Shown: one piece after another, positions 46,354 through 60,243 of the stretch
Position numbering within the stretch: the first letter of the stretch is position 1
Layout of the letters: each line of letters starts with the position of its first letter
Source: Prunus persica
Taxonomy: Eukaryota; Streptophyta; Magnoliopsida; Rosales; Rosaceae
Direction of reading: 5' to 3'
Length of the DNA stretch: 64,000 bases
NCBI RefSeq assembly: GCF_000346465.2
Contig: NC_034014.1
Span: 24,918,810-24,982,809 of the forward strand
The notes under the pieces: model-generated
Told to the model about the DNA's origin: nothing
What the model saw: the letters and a program-made list of their open reading frames with translations, nothing else
Database searches by the model: none
Translations under genes and position numbers: made by a program

Positions 46354-48606
46354 ATGACAATGGATCGTCGTCTTAGGGCTTTCTCTGATTCTTTCAATGG
46401 AGTCCAATTAGGGAACCGAGTTTTACCCATTCTTTCACATCCGAACATCGTGGCCCGATCCCAATTCGATAGTAATGCCTTCTTAGATAATAATTATAAG
46501 GAATTTAATTACCCTCAACCCGTTCTTACCCCAAATAATGTATCTTCATACGCAAGTGTGAGCCCTGAGGACGATTCTCAGGAAGATTGTGACTTTTCAG
46601 ATGTAGTCTTGAAGTACATAAACCAGATGCTTATGGAAGAAGACATGGAGGACAAGACTTGCATGCTTCAAGAGTCTTTGGAACTTCAAGCGGCTGAGAA
46701 GTCATTCTATGAGGTCCTTGGAAAGAAATATCCCCCTTCTCCAGAGCTACACCAGGATTATGCCATTCAATATGGTGAGAGCCCAGGAGATAGTTTTTCT
46801 GGAACTAGGAGCAACTATATCACGAGTACTTGTAACAGTGGTGGCTATTTCGGTGACAATACCTTGATTCAAAGTCCAGATGGACATTTGGCTCAATTAA
46901 AGGGTCTTCCAGCTTATAGCATTTCTCAATCACGTTATGGCTCTTCAACTAGGGTCAGTAGCCTGGATGGGCAGGTGGACTCTCCTAGTAGTCTTCATAT
47001 GCCAGATTTGAATACTGAGAGCCAATCTGTTTGGCAGTTCAAGAAGGGAGTTGAGGAGGCTAGTAGATTTCTTCCTGGTGAGACTAAGTTGGTTGTTAAC
47101 CTGGAGGCAAATGGGCTGTCGGCTCAAGCGCCAAAGGTTGGGACCAATGGTGAAGTTGTCAAGGTGGAGAAAAAGGATGAAGGAGAATATTCTCCTAGTG
47201 GATCAAGGGGAAGGAAGAATCTGTATAGGGAGGATGACGATGTAGAGGAATCAAGGAGAAGCAAGCAAGCAGCTGTTTCTACTGAATCTATTCTGCGGTC
47301 GGAGCTGTTCGATACTGTATTGCTTTGTAGCACCGGGGAGGGTCTGGAGCGCTTGGAATCTCTTCGCGAGGCCTTGCAGAATGGAATGAGCAAAAGCATG
47401 CCACAGAATGGGCAATCCAAAGGATCAAATGGAGGGAAAGGTCGCGGTAAGAAACAAACTGGTAAAAAGGAGGTGGTGGATTTGAGAACCCTCCTAATCA
47501 GTTGTGCACAAGCAGTTGCAGCTGATGATCATAGAAGCGCAAATGAACTGCTAAAAAAGGTCAGACAGCATTCTTCTCCTTTTGGAGATGGGACTCAGAG
47601 ACTTGCTCATTGCCTTGCTGATGGCCTTGAGGCACGCTTGGCTGGTACTGGTAGCCAGATTTGTAAAGCCCTTGTTAGCAAAAGAACCTCTGCTGCTGAT
47701 TTCTTGAAAGCTTACCATCTATACCTTGCTGCATCCCCCTTTAAGAAGATATCTAATTTTGTTTCAAACAAGACAATAATGAATCTAGCACAAAATGCGA
47801 CAAGGGTCCATGTCATAGATTTCGGTATCCTTTATGGTTTCCAATGGCCCACCCTTATTCAACGTATTTCCTGGAGGGATGGTGGACCTCCAAGGCTTCG
47901 GATTACTGGAATCGAATTTCCCCAACCAGGATTTCGGCCAGCTGAGCGAGTTGAGGAAACAGGACGTCGTTTGGCAGCTTATGCTGAGAAGTTTAACGTG
48001 CCATTTGAGTACAATGCTATTGCAAAGAACTGGGATACCATTAAACTTGAGGAACTCAAGATTGACAGGGATGAGGTTCTTGTTGTGAACTTTTTATATC
48101 GGGGCAAGAACTTGCTTGATGAAAGTGTGGCTGTGGACAGTCCAAGAGACAGGGTTCTTGATTTGATAAGGAGAATTAATCCAGACCTTTTCATCCATGG
48201 AATTGTTAACGGGGCGTTCAATGCCCCCTTCTTTGTTACCAGGTTCCGAGAGGCATTGTTTCATTTTTCTTCACTGTTTGATATGCTTGAAACTGTTGTA
48301 CCCCGAGAGGACCGGGAGAGGATGTTAATTGAGACAGAGATCTTTGGCAGGGAGGCATTAAATGTTATAGCTTGTGAAGGATGGGAGCGGGTGGAAAGGC
48401 CAGAAACATACAAACAATGGCAAGTCCGTAACTTGAGGGCTGGGTTTGTGCAACTACCTTTAGACCGAGGGCTTGTGAAGAGGGCAGGTGAGAAAGTGAG
48501 ATCTGGTTACCACAAGGATTTTGTCATTGATGAAGATAGCCGCTGGCTGTTGCAGGGATGGAAGGGACGAACTGTCTATGCCCTTTCTACTTGGAAACCT
48601 GCTTAA
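46354..48606 (+). CDS. SCL14: GRAS-family transcriptional regulator, SCARECROW-LIKE 14/33 group
   Basis: A single-exon frame of 750 residues starts at ATG 46354 (MTMDRRLRAFSD). SCL14-type proteins are nuclear co-activators that work with TGA bZIP factors at detoxification and stress genes. The acidic N-terminus carries group motifs such as VLPILSHPNIV and DFSDVVLKYINQMLMEEDME. The GRAS domain begins near residue 374 with VVDLRTLLISCAQAVAADD (leucine heptad I). VHVIDFGILYGFQWPTLIQ (from 485) is the VHIID motif. PFYRE and SAW regions follow, and the protein ends LLQGWKGRTVYALSTWKPA. The frame is also open upstream to a TTG at 46315, but no ATG occurs there and the family start supports 46354. 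A 5' UTR intron and two upstream G-boxes are noted separately. SCL14 versus SCL9/33 paralogy is unresolved. Confidence 0.95.
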   Translation: MTMDRRLRAFSDSFNGVQLGNRVLPILSHPNIVARSQFDSNAFLDNNYKEFNYPQPVLTPNNVSSYASVSPEDDSQEDCDFSDVVLKYINQMLMEEDMEDKTCMLQESLELQAAEKSFYEVLGKKYPPSPELHQDYAIQYGESPGDSFSGTRSNYITSTCNSGGYFGDNTLIQSPDGHLAQLKGLPAYSISQSRYGSSTRVSSLDGQVDSPSSLHMPDLNTESQSVWQFKKGVEEASRFLPGETKLVVNLEANGLSAQAPKVGTNGEVVKVEKKDEGEYSPSGSRGRKNLYREDDDVEESRRSKQAAVSTESILRSELFDTVLLCSTGEGLERLESLREALQNGMSKSMPQNGQSKGSNGGKGRGKKQTGKKEVVDLRTLLISCAQAVAADDHRSANELLKKVRQHSSPFGDGTQRLAHCLADGLEARLAGTGSQICKALVSKRTSAADFLKAYHLYLAASPFKKISNFVSNKTIMNLAQNATRVHVIDFGILYGFQWPTLIQRISWRDGGPPRLRITGIEFPQPGFRPAERVEETGRRLAAYAEKFNVPFEYNAIAKNWDTIKLEELKIDRDEVLVVNFLYRGKNLLDESVAVDSPRDRVLDLIRRINPDLFIHGIVNGAFNAPFFVTRFREALFHFSSLFDMLETVVPREDRERMLIETEIFGREALNVIACEGWERVERPETYKQWQVRNLRAGFVQLPLDRGLVKRAGEKVRSGYHKDFVIDEDSRWLLQGWKGRTVYALSTWKPA

Positions 48607-48729
48607 GAAACTTCAAAAGGCACAGTTATTAGTGCTTGTAATCTGCTTCTTAGCCCTTCGGCATTCAACAAAGATACTGGAGTGATTCAAGGTAATTGTG
48701 TTGCTTGATTTAAGTTTTTGTTATGTTTT

Positions 48730-48771
<42 letters not shown>

Positions 48772-49054
48772 TGTTATTGCCCTCCTCACATTTGTTGATA
48801 ATCTGGCAGGTAAAAGGCGTAGCTGACTTTCACTGTTGATGGTTAATTATGGATCATGCATTATAAGAGATGGTCATTGGTGTGGTGCTTTGTCTCCCTG
48901 TAGAGAGTCTTGAAGTCTTGAAGAATTTTGTAACACTTACCTTTAGCAAGGTAAAAGTCCGTCACCATGTTCACAATCTTTGTTCAATTTAAGAAGCAGA
49001 ACAGAAAATTGTGCAGTTTCATACCAGTTGTGTTTCTAAACTTTCTATGAAAGA

Positions 49055-49103
<49 letters not shown>

Positions 49104-49698
49104 AGACAATTATACTATTCGTTGTAATTGGGATTTCCCTTGTTTATTAGCATAAGTGGCTTTTTAAAAACAATCTTACCCACTTCCTTAAAAGATTTAA
49201 ACTTTTCTGAAATACCATATTCTTTTTAGCTCAAGTCATACTCCGCCGGAGGCATCTGGAGTTGGCCTGCTTATAGAATTTGGTATCTGAGTCTGACTAC
49301 CACCATAGAAATGGAATTTGATTCGCCAGGCAAGGCAATACAAGACAAAGCACAAAAGAAACAGGTCTTTGGGATCAAATGCAAAGCTGCTTCATCATTG
49401 GATTGGAAGGACCAGTACATGAGTCCCACTAACTATTAATTTATGCCCACTTAATACATACTTCAACCTGGTACTAAATTGTCGGAGCAAATCATATTTT
49501 ATGGATGATAAACAGGTACTTAACGACTTTAATCATGTTGTGGGGCAGCAGAACCATAAAATAATGTAATTTCGGCTCAACGTCTCATAAGGCTTGTAGC
49601 GGTTAAGAGCATTCATTCCTGTACCGAAGTTTTAGTTCAATTTTCCCTCTCAAACGAAAGAACTTTTAATCTTATACAGGGAATATAGCATAATTCAT
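48607..49698. other. Intergenic region with two (CT)n microsatellites
   Basis: Holds the SCL14 3' UTR. (CT)n microsatellites lie at about 48732-48768 and 49059-49102. A possible 3' UTR intron runs from AAG/GTAATTG near 48691 to TCTGGCAG near 48810. At about 49590-49670, GGCTTGTAGCGGTTAAGAGC followed by CATTCCTG looks like a degenerate tRNA-derived repeat related to the one at 58861. Confidence 0.45.
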
Positions 49699-50276
49699 CT
49701 ATTCTTCTTCAGGCAAACTTGTCTCTTCGAACCATCGTGGAGGATCATATCCAGTGCCACCTAAAAATGAGAAACGAACAATTCACATAAATTTAAAGAC
49801 CCAAAAGAATTTAAAGGAATAAAAAGAAACCCAGCAAAATTAAGAACGGGTTTAATTACCAAGGGGATTACAACGACAGATTCGCCAAGCTGTCAAGACT
49901 GAACCTTTTGCAAATCCATATTTCTTGTAAGCTTGCATTGAGTACTCACTGCAGGTTGGGACATACCGGCAACTATTCAGTAAGAGAGGTGAGATTTCCC
50001 CTGCACTTTCACAAATTTGCTTAATTTAGTCATAACCCACCATTATTATTACTAATTAAAAGTCAATGACTTTCTTAATCACGTTTAAATTGACGATAAG
50101 TAATAATTAAAAGCAACTTCCAGAGAAAGAAGAAGAAAAAAAGATGCTTAAGAAGAAAAAAAGATGCTTACTTTTGTAGAATTTGAGCACACATAATGCA
50201 GCTTTAACTCCCAAATTGTCCACTTCCTTATCTGCTTACAAGCGAACTGCTTGGTGAGCATTTTCAGTATGTACGG

Positions 50277-50313
<37 letters not shown>

Positions 50314-50500
50314 CTTGTGGATTGGTCGGGTCGGATTCTGTGTCTCCATTCAGTCCATTGATTATGGGGCGACGGCGAGCCCTCCAGGCATGGGATTGAT
50401 TGGGGTTAATTTTGCGGGAATTGAAGCTAGGGTTTTGCGATTGAGATTGGACAGTTATAGCCAGAGGTTTATGGTAGTTAACCAACATAACAACCGCCAT
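49699..50500 (-). CDS. YidD-family membrane-insertion efficiency factor, probably plastid-targeted
   Basis: Four exons (50500-50314, 50231-50172, 50000-49860, 49760-49699) give 149 residues. YidD-type proteins are small membrane-associated proteins thought to help YidC/Alb3 insertases place proteins into membranes. The core is unmistakable: [18 protein letters not shown], then [20 protein letters not shown], then [20 protein letters not shown] and GGTGYDPP, with the conserved cysteine set ([11 protein letters not shown]). Bacterial YidD is about 85 residues. The extra N-terminal 65 or so residues are rich in Ser, Asn, Gln and Arg and look like a chloroplast transit peptide. The intron 1 donor (GTAC) runs straight into a (CT)n tract. 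The annotation 'haemolytic domain' used for some homologs is historical. Confidence 0.92.
50282..50310. repeat. (GA)n microsatellite at the yidD intron 1 donor
   Basis: In the gene sense, CAAG/GTA is followed immediately by (CT)n, so the repeat starts at intron position +4. Confidence 0.85.
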
Positions 50501-51690
50501 CTTCAGCTGCGCTTCGACTCGAGCGCGCCTTATGATATTTTCTCTCCCTTTTTGTTCCGGCTACGGCGTCGTTTTGCATGTTTATTATGTGCACCACATT
50601 TCCTTTTTCTTTTTCTTTGTTTGAAATATTTGCACCACTTTACTATATAGCTGCGGCTACGGCGTCATTTGGCATGTTTATTAAATTATTATGGGAGATT
50701 CACTTTTATACTTAATATAAGAGTCCAAATTATAAAAATATCTTATATTAAATAGACTTTAGAAATACATTCAATTTCTCAAAGCTCATTTACAACATAA
50801 CAAAAAGGCTTTTAAGTTCTTTTAAATTACAAAACTATCATTGATTTCTTAAAACAAACTCAACTCCAAAACCTCATAAAAAAGCCCAAAACACTCAATA
50901 AAGTATCAAAGTAATTTAATAATCAAAATTAAATTTAATAAAATCAAGTTTCATTTTTTAAATTTATTTATAAAAATTAAATGATGTAAAAATTATTTAT
51001 AATTTTATTGCTAAAAATAAATATATGACTAAATATCTCAATTATTATTTACACCACATTTCCTTTTTGCACCACTTTATCATATCACCATTCACTAGCG
51101 CCTAGCGCCCAGGCGGCGCCTAAGCCAATTTTTCGAACCTTTGAGCTGCTCAAGTCAGGCATCGACCCAGAACCCACATAACTGGCCCAAAAAGCAATTT
51201 ATCAATTTACTAGCGCCTAGCCGATGCAGAGTAAACTTCCAATCCATTACTGAAAAACTAAAGAGGAAAAAGAAACAATAATAAAGGAAAATATAATGGG
51301 TTTTATCCTCTAATGTTCTTTTTCTTTTCTTTATTTGAATACAAACCTTTTGAGTAATTTTCAGGTGAGACCATAACACCGCCACTTGATCTTACACTCC
51401 ATTCACGATAAATTATTATCAGACAAGCTCAGGCAACCCAAATAAAATGCTAGACGACCATATAAAACTAGGGGATGCATACTCTTTAACATTGTTTCAC
51501 TGATAAACATCTTAATATGCTAGTTTATTTTCTGCCGTTCTTTCCCAGTTTTTTTTTATTTTTAATAAACACACCCATAAAGGGATATCTTCTCTTTGGC
51601 ATTACAATCCAAAACTGAAAGTAGATGCTCTAAAATAAAACTTGATAGGATATAATATTGTTCCCAGACCAACAAGGTATCTGCAGAAAA
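50501..51690. other. Intergenic region with a GCGCCTAG-type repeat fragment
   Basis: AT-rich, no gene. At about 51092-51225, ACTAGCGCCTAGCGCCCAGG, GCGGCGCCTAAGCC and a second ACTAGCGCCTAG resemble a dispersed plant repeat built on GCGCCTAG words. Its class and ends are not determined. Confidence 0.35.
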
Positions 51691-54213
<2,523 letters not shown>

Positions 54214-55721
54214 TTCTGATGAGACCAAAAACTTAGTTGTACGGACCAGTTTCCATACACCCCCCCGGTCACAATTGCAATTTTGCAACCAGCTCAGCGA
54301 GACTGACAGAGAGAGAGGGCTTCGTTCTTCGCTGGTAGCCGTTAATGCACCGGCTTTAGTTGGTTGGTTGGTTGTTTGGTTTTCTCTTCTACAATTCTAC
54401 TTAATGCCTTATCTCTTTGCCACTGGATATGAGTCATGACAGGGCCATAGCCCATTATCCATAATTTAAGTTATGTTTAGAGAAATAATGATCAAATGAT
54501 CAAATGGGTTTTATTTACTTTCTTAGCAGAAGATAAAAGTTACAAACTTTACCAAAAACAACCATGTCCACAGCTCACAGCTGTGTCTGTATGGCCATAT
54601 CCCATAACCCATATCGCATAATTTAACTTATGTTAGAGAAAAATGATCGAATGATCAAATGGCAGAATTTGAAAGTTACAAACTTCCCCAAAAAAAACCA
54701 TGTCCACAGGTCACAGTTCTGTCTGTTTGTATGGCTCGTGTTTCACACAGCTCTAACTATTACAATCTAATTTGCTGCAGTAAATTATAGCCACACAATC
54801 TAATTGCCTCTGTTATGATTGGATCTGAATGGATCTGTTTATTTCTCTTAAAAAAAAGCAAATAACAAAAAACAAGAACTGGGTTGCTTTCCAACCTAGC
54901 AAGTAACGAAACGAAGGCTAGCTGATAAAAAAGGATGCTTTTTTTTTTCAAACTGTTCACAGCTATACATGACAAAAGGACAGCCAATCGCCTTTTCTTA
55001 CTACTTGGGTTAATTGGGATTCATGTGATTTGGAGTCAATGATGCCAAAGCAAGTGCCTGCTAGTGTCTCGAGACTCTTCTAGACTATGATATCACTAGG
55101 CCTAAAACAGTAAAGGGCATATTATAATCACCTATGATCTTGGACATATCATTTTCCCACTGTTTCCTTGCGTATCAATCATGCTACGCATTTGAATTCT
55201 TAATTTTATGTGCTCCAGTATGTCCCTTTCATTACAAATGTCTACTTAATTACGTACACACACACACCTTAATATTATTATTATTATACATCTCGCGTGA
55301 TTAGCATCAAGTTCCCTATTAATAATTGCAATCGCCATCATATTCTGACTCCCTTGACAAAGGCAGAGGAGTAAGAGGTACGTGATTATAAAAATCACGA
55401 CGGTCTGGTATACATTAATGTTATGTTATTAAATTGATTGATTATGCAAATTGTTATTTGAATGTTTCTAGTCATGACGGTTCGATATACGTTAATGTTA
55501 TTTTATTAAATTGATTGATTAGGAGGATTTTTACATGAATATTCGTTCACATTTACAGTGTGAAAACATAAAATATATATTTTATTATGAATAAGAGGGG
55601 ATCACAATGACAAGGAAAATGGGAATTTTTTTTTTTTTAAAATGATGAGGAAAATGGGATGGTAAGATCCCACAAACATGATTTCTTTCCTCATACAAAC
55701 TAGTGCTTGCTGGCACAAAAC
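54214..55721. other. Intergenic region between the Rossmann-fold and HAD genes
   Basis: Contains two related segments (about 54455-54600 and 54595-54740), each with CATAATTTAA, ATGATCAAATG, TTACAAACTT and ATGTCCACAG. They look like a roughly 140-bp imperfect tandem duplication. No gene is supported. The HAD 3' UTR lies at the right end. Confidence 0.5.
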
Positions 55722-57306
55722 CTAAGCTGTGACTGATGTCTCCACTGCAACCTTCCCAGAGTAACGAACTTCAGATATCATTTCAACCTCCCAAAGCTCT
55801 GGCAGTGCTTCCCTGAGGTTGTGAATGCTTTCTAGTGCATAATCTGCGCCTTTAACTCTCTGGGATGTCCCAATCTGTACATATTCAATAGTGACAAAAC
55901 GAATGGCATTATTAGTAATTTAGATTGTCTGTTGGTCTTTGCTTGCAATGAATAAAGACCATTATTTGTGGTATAAAAAAGTTTCCAATATCTTACCAGC
56001 ACAGTTTGAAGTCCCACTCTTTTGCCAGCTTGTATGTTGCGGACGCTATCTTCAAAGAACAGCTGCCAGAGCAAAAATAAACATAAGTAACTAAATCTAA
56101 AAACCCTGCAGATTTTCAAGACCTTAGAGAGAGTTTGTTATCTTACTGTTCTCTGAGGATCAATGTTGGCTATCTTGAGAGCCCGTTCTATGGCGGCTTC
56201 TGATGGTTTGCACACAATTGGTGTTTTGGGTAATTTGGAAGTGGGGTTTTGTTGAGCAAAATGGCCAATGATGTCAAAAATTTGAGAGCTGCTAGTTGTT
56301 GTTGCAGGAACTTCAGCTGCAGGTCCCACAAACTCAATGTCATCTTCATCATCAGAGACAATGCTTTTGTGAGTAGGATTGAGGGTCTCAAAGCAAATAA
56401 TCCCTTCAAAACAGTCTTCCAATCCAAGCCTGCTTAGTGCTTTAGCAGCATGGACCTTGTCTGCATTTGTGAATATCTGTTTCACATAAACAAAAATGAA
56501 CAGAAAGAGTTAGCATAAAGAAGAAAGTTTATAACCTTTGGCCTTTACTAGGCTATCATCTGGTAACAAGATGCTTACGATTTTCCGATAAGGCAGGTTC
56601 AGCAGAAGGTTCCTCAAAACCGGGTCAGGTTTTATGTTCTCATAAGGTAATCTTCCATGGACAAAACTGTTACATAGGAAAGCAAGAGGTTAATAATCCT
56701 TCAAGACCAATAATACAACAAAATATAAAAGAATGAAGATATGGAAGTGTTTCCCAGTACCTGTGATATTCATCATAGTCAAAGTCATAGCCAATAGCCT
56801 GAAAAGGAGAAACCCCAAAGTTATACATAATTCAACAAGTTTAGCAGTAAATAAAAATGCAAAAAACATGGGGAAGTATAAAAAAAGTACCCTGAGACCA
56901 GCCATTGTAGTTCCATAATTCTTGTACAGCAGGTTACCCAATTCAGGGATTATGCTCCTCTCAATGCCAAGCTTTTCAACCATATAATCTGAAAAGAAAC
57001 AGGGCAACAAAAATATAAATTTACTGATATGATAAATGCAAAATGAGAAAAATAAATGTGAATTTCAGGGCCTAACAAGAATACAAATTTACCTTCTATA
57101 TTGTTTCTGCATGCTGTAGCAATCCCAGTACTGTAGGGATATAGTGTGTCATCTAGATCTGAAAAAGTTCAAACAAGTGGTCAGGATGATTGCTTTACAA
57201 GGCAACTCAGATTGACACAAAAATTTCCAAAAGCAAAAGGCTTACCAAACAGAAGGCAATCGTATTTGGTCCTCTGAGCTTGCCTGTATCGGTCGTCGAA
57301 TTCCAT
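55722..57306 (-). CDS. HAD-superfamily hydrolase, pyrimidine 5'-nucleotidase-like (SDT1/At5g59480 type)
   Basis: Eight exons (57306-57246, 57158-57093, 56988-56891, 56798-56761, 56666-56579, 56476-56147, 56062-55997, 55874-55722) give 299 residues. The family removes phosphate from small phosphorylated molecules, probably pyrimidine nucleotides, in the cytosol. Motif I is FDLDDTLYP with Asp21 and Asp23. Motif II lies at KIIFTNADKVHA, motif III is the Lys in PIVCKPSEAAIERAL, and motif IV is LFFEDSVRNIQAG, so the full catalytic set is present. An acidic, Ser/Thr-rich insertion (SDDEDDIEFVGPA and TTTSSSQIF) sits between motifs II and III, as in plant relatives. An in-frame ATG at 57360 would add 18 residues, but it probably lies in the 5' UTR intron, so 57306 was chosen. 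Confidence 0.93.
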
Positions 57307-58052
57307 TTCGATCAAGAAACCTTCAGCAGACGACAAAAAGAAGCGAACATTAAGTTCCATGATAGCTTAAACCCACACAAGCTTATATCAAATTTCATTT
57401 TGATTCTCAAACTGAACTTTTTCATGGCTGATATAAAATAATAATAATAATTAGTGGCCCCTATTGACTCAGATTACCACCAAAAGAAGAAAAGGGTCTT
57501 CAGAAAGGGAACCATCTGAGGCCAATACCAAGAATCTTGGTTGGATAAGGCTCTTAGTTTTCTGAATGGACAATCCACAACCCCTACTATAAATTGAATG
57601 ATGAAGAGGGGGACCAATGGCTTTGTGGGGTTTTAAATTTAGACATATAAACCTACTAAAAGGTGTATTTACTTTATAAGATCAGCTGTCCATATATATA
57701 ATGCATAGATTAATGCATAAAGCTACAATCAAAGTTAAGTTAAGCAAAGTTTCATGTGATATATGAAGCAGTTTCCACACTGTATCTTAACTTTAGGGAA
57801 CAAGAACAACTCATTGGAAAAGCTTTCCAAGTAGAACTGTAAAGATCATATGTTTAATTTGGATCAAGAAATAAAAGTACTTGTGTCCATTGGATAGCCT
57901 CAAAGTACTCAATTTGATATGATCATCAAAGAATTAAGATGATGATTCATGAAAACCCAAATCTTCGTAACAAAGATTGGAAATGCAAGAGAAAGCCAGA
58001 AGCAATAACATTTGAAGATACCATTGGATCAAAAGATTTAACATTTGACTTA

Positions 58053-58239
58053 CCAGAATAAAATGCCAAAACCAAATTGACTGATTAAGAGAGAGAAGCA
58101 GAAGGGAGGAAAGAAAGAAAAAAAGAGAGAGAGTTTCTTTCTTGCAAGGAGAGAACTCTGGGAGAGAAAGCAATGCTAAAGGTGTTGAACAATGAAGGAG
58201 TGGGAGGAGGAATGAGAGAAGCAGAGGTGGGTTTAAATA
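58053..58239 (-). promoter_or_regulatory. HAD gene promoter and first leader exon
   Basis: On the minus strand, TATTTAAA at 58239-58232 is a plausible TATA box. It is followed by about 150 nt of CT-rich leader and then a consensus donor TTCTG/GTAAGT at 58053. Together they suggest transcription start near 58205 and a 5' UTR intron of about 0.7 kb ending just before the ATG at 57306. Confidence 0.5.
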
Positions 58240-58860
58240 GGCAAACCGTTGTTTAATTTCCCACGAGTTTCAATATTTTAAAATGATTTTAAACCATATT
58301 TTTAATCTCAATCACGTTCAGTTAATTTTAAGAACTCATTAAAAAATGACAGGAAATGAGAGGAGAAGGTAACAGGAAAATGCCAACCTGGTTTCCAAGG
58401 TTGAACCAAGTGTTGTATTATGTGGACTCTCTTTGTCCAGAAATTTCCAGTTTTGCCACAACCTCTCCATCCCTTTCTTTCATGGTCCAAGTTTACCCTC
58501 ATAGTATTTTATAAATTCCACAAATACCCCTGAATTTGAAATCCCGTGTTAAGTTGTTTGTTTTGAAAACAAGCGGATGCCAAAAATTGGTGCCAGCCAT
58601 TATGACAAGGGAGGGGTACATGTATGGTAATATGCTAAGATGCTACGCTTATTCTTGTGGTGCGGAAGAGTTAGCTAAATACCTAATTTTAGATAAATAT
58701 TATAGTTGCTTACAACTTACAACTCTACTCAATAGGATCATAATTATCGTTATCTGATGTTTTTTTTTCCTCTTTATGGCAATATATATATAAATTTATA
58801 ACTAATATAAATGCTTGAGAGTTAAGTTGTGTAATATCTATAACATATTATTGATATTAC

Positions 58861-58925
58861 AAGGAGTTTGTAGCTCAGTTGGTTAAGAGTATTTATTCCT
58901 ACATCCGACTTCGAGGTTCTTGATT
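58861..58925 (+). repeat. tRNA-derived, SINE-like fragment
   Basis: AGTTTGTAGCTCAGTTGGTT contains a good A box (TAGCTCAGTTGG). The expected B-box position carries only GAGGTTCTTGATT, which is degenerate, and no acceptor or anticodon stem can be drawn. It shares the string GTTAAGAG-ATT-ATTCCT with 49590-49625, so it is a dispersed repeat. Confidence 0.4.
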
Positions 58926-60085
58926 TAGGGCATGTTTGGTACGGGTTAATTCCTGACCCAATTAATCTATGAAAAAAACTTGGTTGCGATGGGAATATCG
59001 TCATTTTGCTATTTCATGCCAATAATGATATGTTATGTAAAAAAGTTATCACGCGTGTCATAACATTATTAATCAAAAATATCAAAACATTATTATTTCC
59101 GTTTCATGCAAGTGTTCTAAATAATCTAGACTCTTCTAGACGCACACAAGTTGCATCTAGGTGGAAGGATATGCATTCTTATAACCAGGACCAGCTAAAA
59201 TGAGCTCTAGTAAGTAAAGACAAAAATCAGCATATGGGATGGTCTCTTTCATTCTCCACTTAAACCCATCACAGCAAAGCTTTTACCTAATCAAACTGGT
59301 CTAACAATAATGAGCCTGGACACATGTCATGGCATATTGATTTTAATCTTACTTTTCTTACTTTAATTACTTTTCTTTTCTGTGGAAAACAGAAAGCAAA
59401 GTTCAAGGCGGCAAATCAAAGCACCAAGGAAGTGTAAAGATAACTTTAGGTCAATCATAAAACTGATATTTTATGCATGTCAACAATGATTGAGGGTGTG
59501 TTCTTAGTGTCAAACTCTTGTATTTTTTCTCTGTTATTAATGAATTTCTAATTTATTTTTTTTTAAACAATGATTGAGGGTGTTAATTCACTGCTAATGA
59601 GAGAAGCTAGCTAAACTTTCACCATTGGGTAGTTATAAAGTAACACATTTTCCATGGCCCAGAAATATTAATGTATTGAACCTCCTCTCCTCCATAGGCC
59701 TAGCTAACTTTAAAGTTTGAAGCAAACCCATTATTAATTATGTCATTTAGATGATGAACACCCACCTAGTCTTGCACTGCATATAAATATAAGCAATTCA
59801 ATAGCAGCAAATTCAGTGGACTTTGGAAGAGAAGCCTGTCTCGTTGATTGATTGTATACGAATTGTAAACAAAAGCTTTTGAGGGCCTAACCTCCATAAT
59901 TGGGGAAGCTATATAGTCAGATCCAATTTTTAATAATTTAGATATATACAGAAAAATTCCGTTGTCAAATAAACTTATTTGAAAGACATCTTTGTAGAGA
60001 TCTATAAATGAAGACTTGAAAAATAAACGATTTGAATCGTTAAAAAAAATTCGTTAAATACCCTAAATAGTATTTCTCAAATAAA

Positions 60086-60243
60086 ATTATTTAAAAAATC
60101 CTCAATAAAAAAGGATATATATCATTCCTATCCATAATATACATAATTGCATGAATAATTGTTGATTATTTAAAAAATCCTCAATAAAAAAGGATATATA
60201 TCATTCCTATCCATAATATACATAATTGCATGAATAATTGTTG
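60086..60243. repeat. Perfect 79-bp tandem duplication
   Basis: Positions 60086-60164 are repeated exactly at 60165-60243, from ATTATTTAAAAAATCCTC to GAATAATTGTTG. No mismatch was seen, so the duplication is recent or an assembly artefact. Confidence 0.92.

Noticed and set aside
58861..58925. Candidate tRNA gene
   Set aside because: A-box-like sequence only; the acceptor and T stems cannot be paired and no anticodon loop forms.
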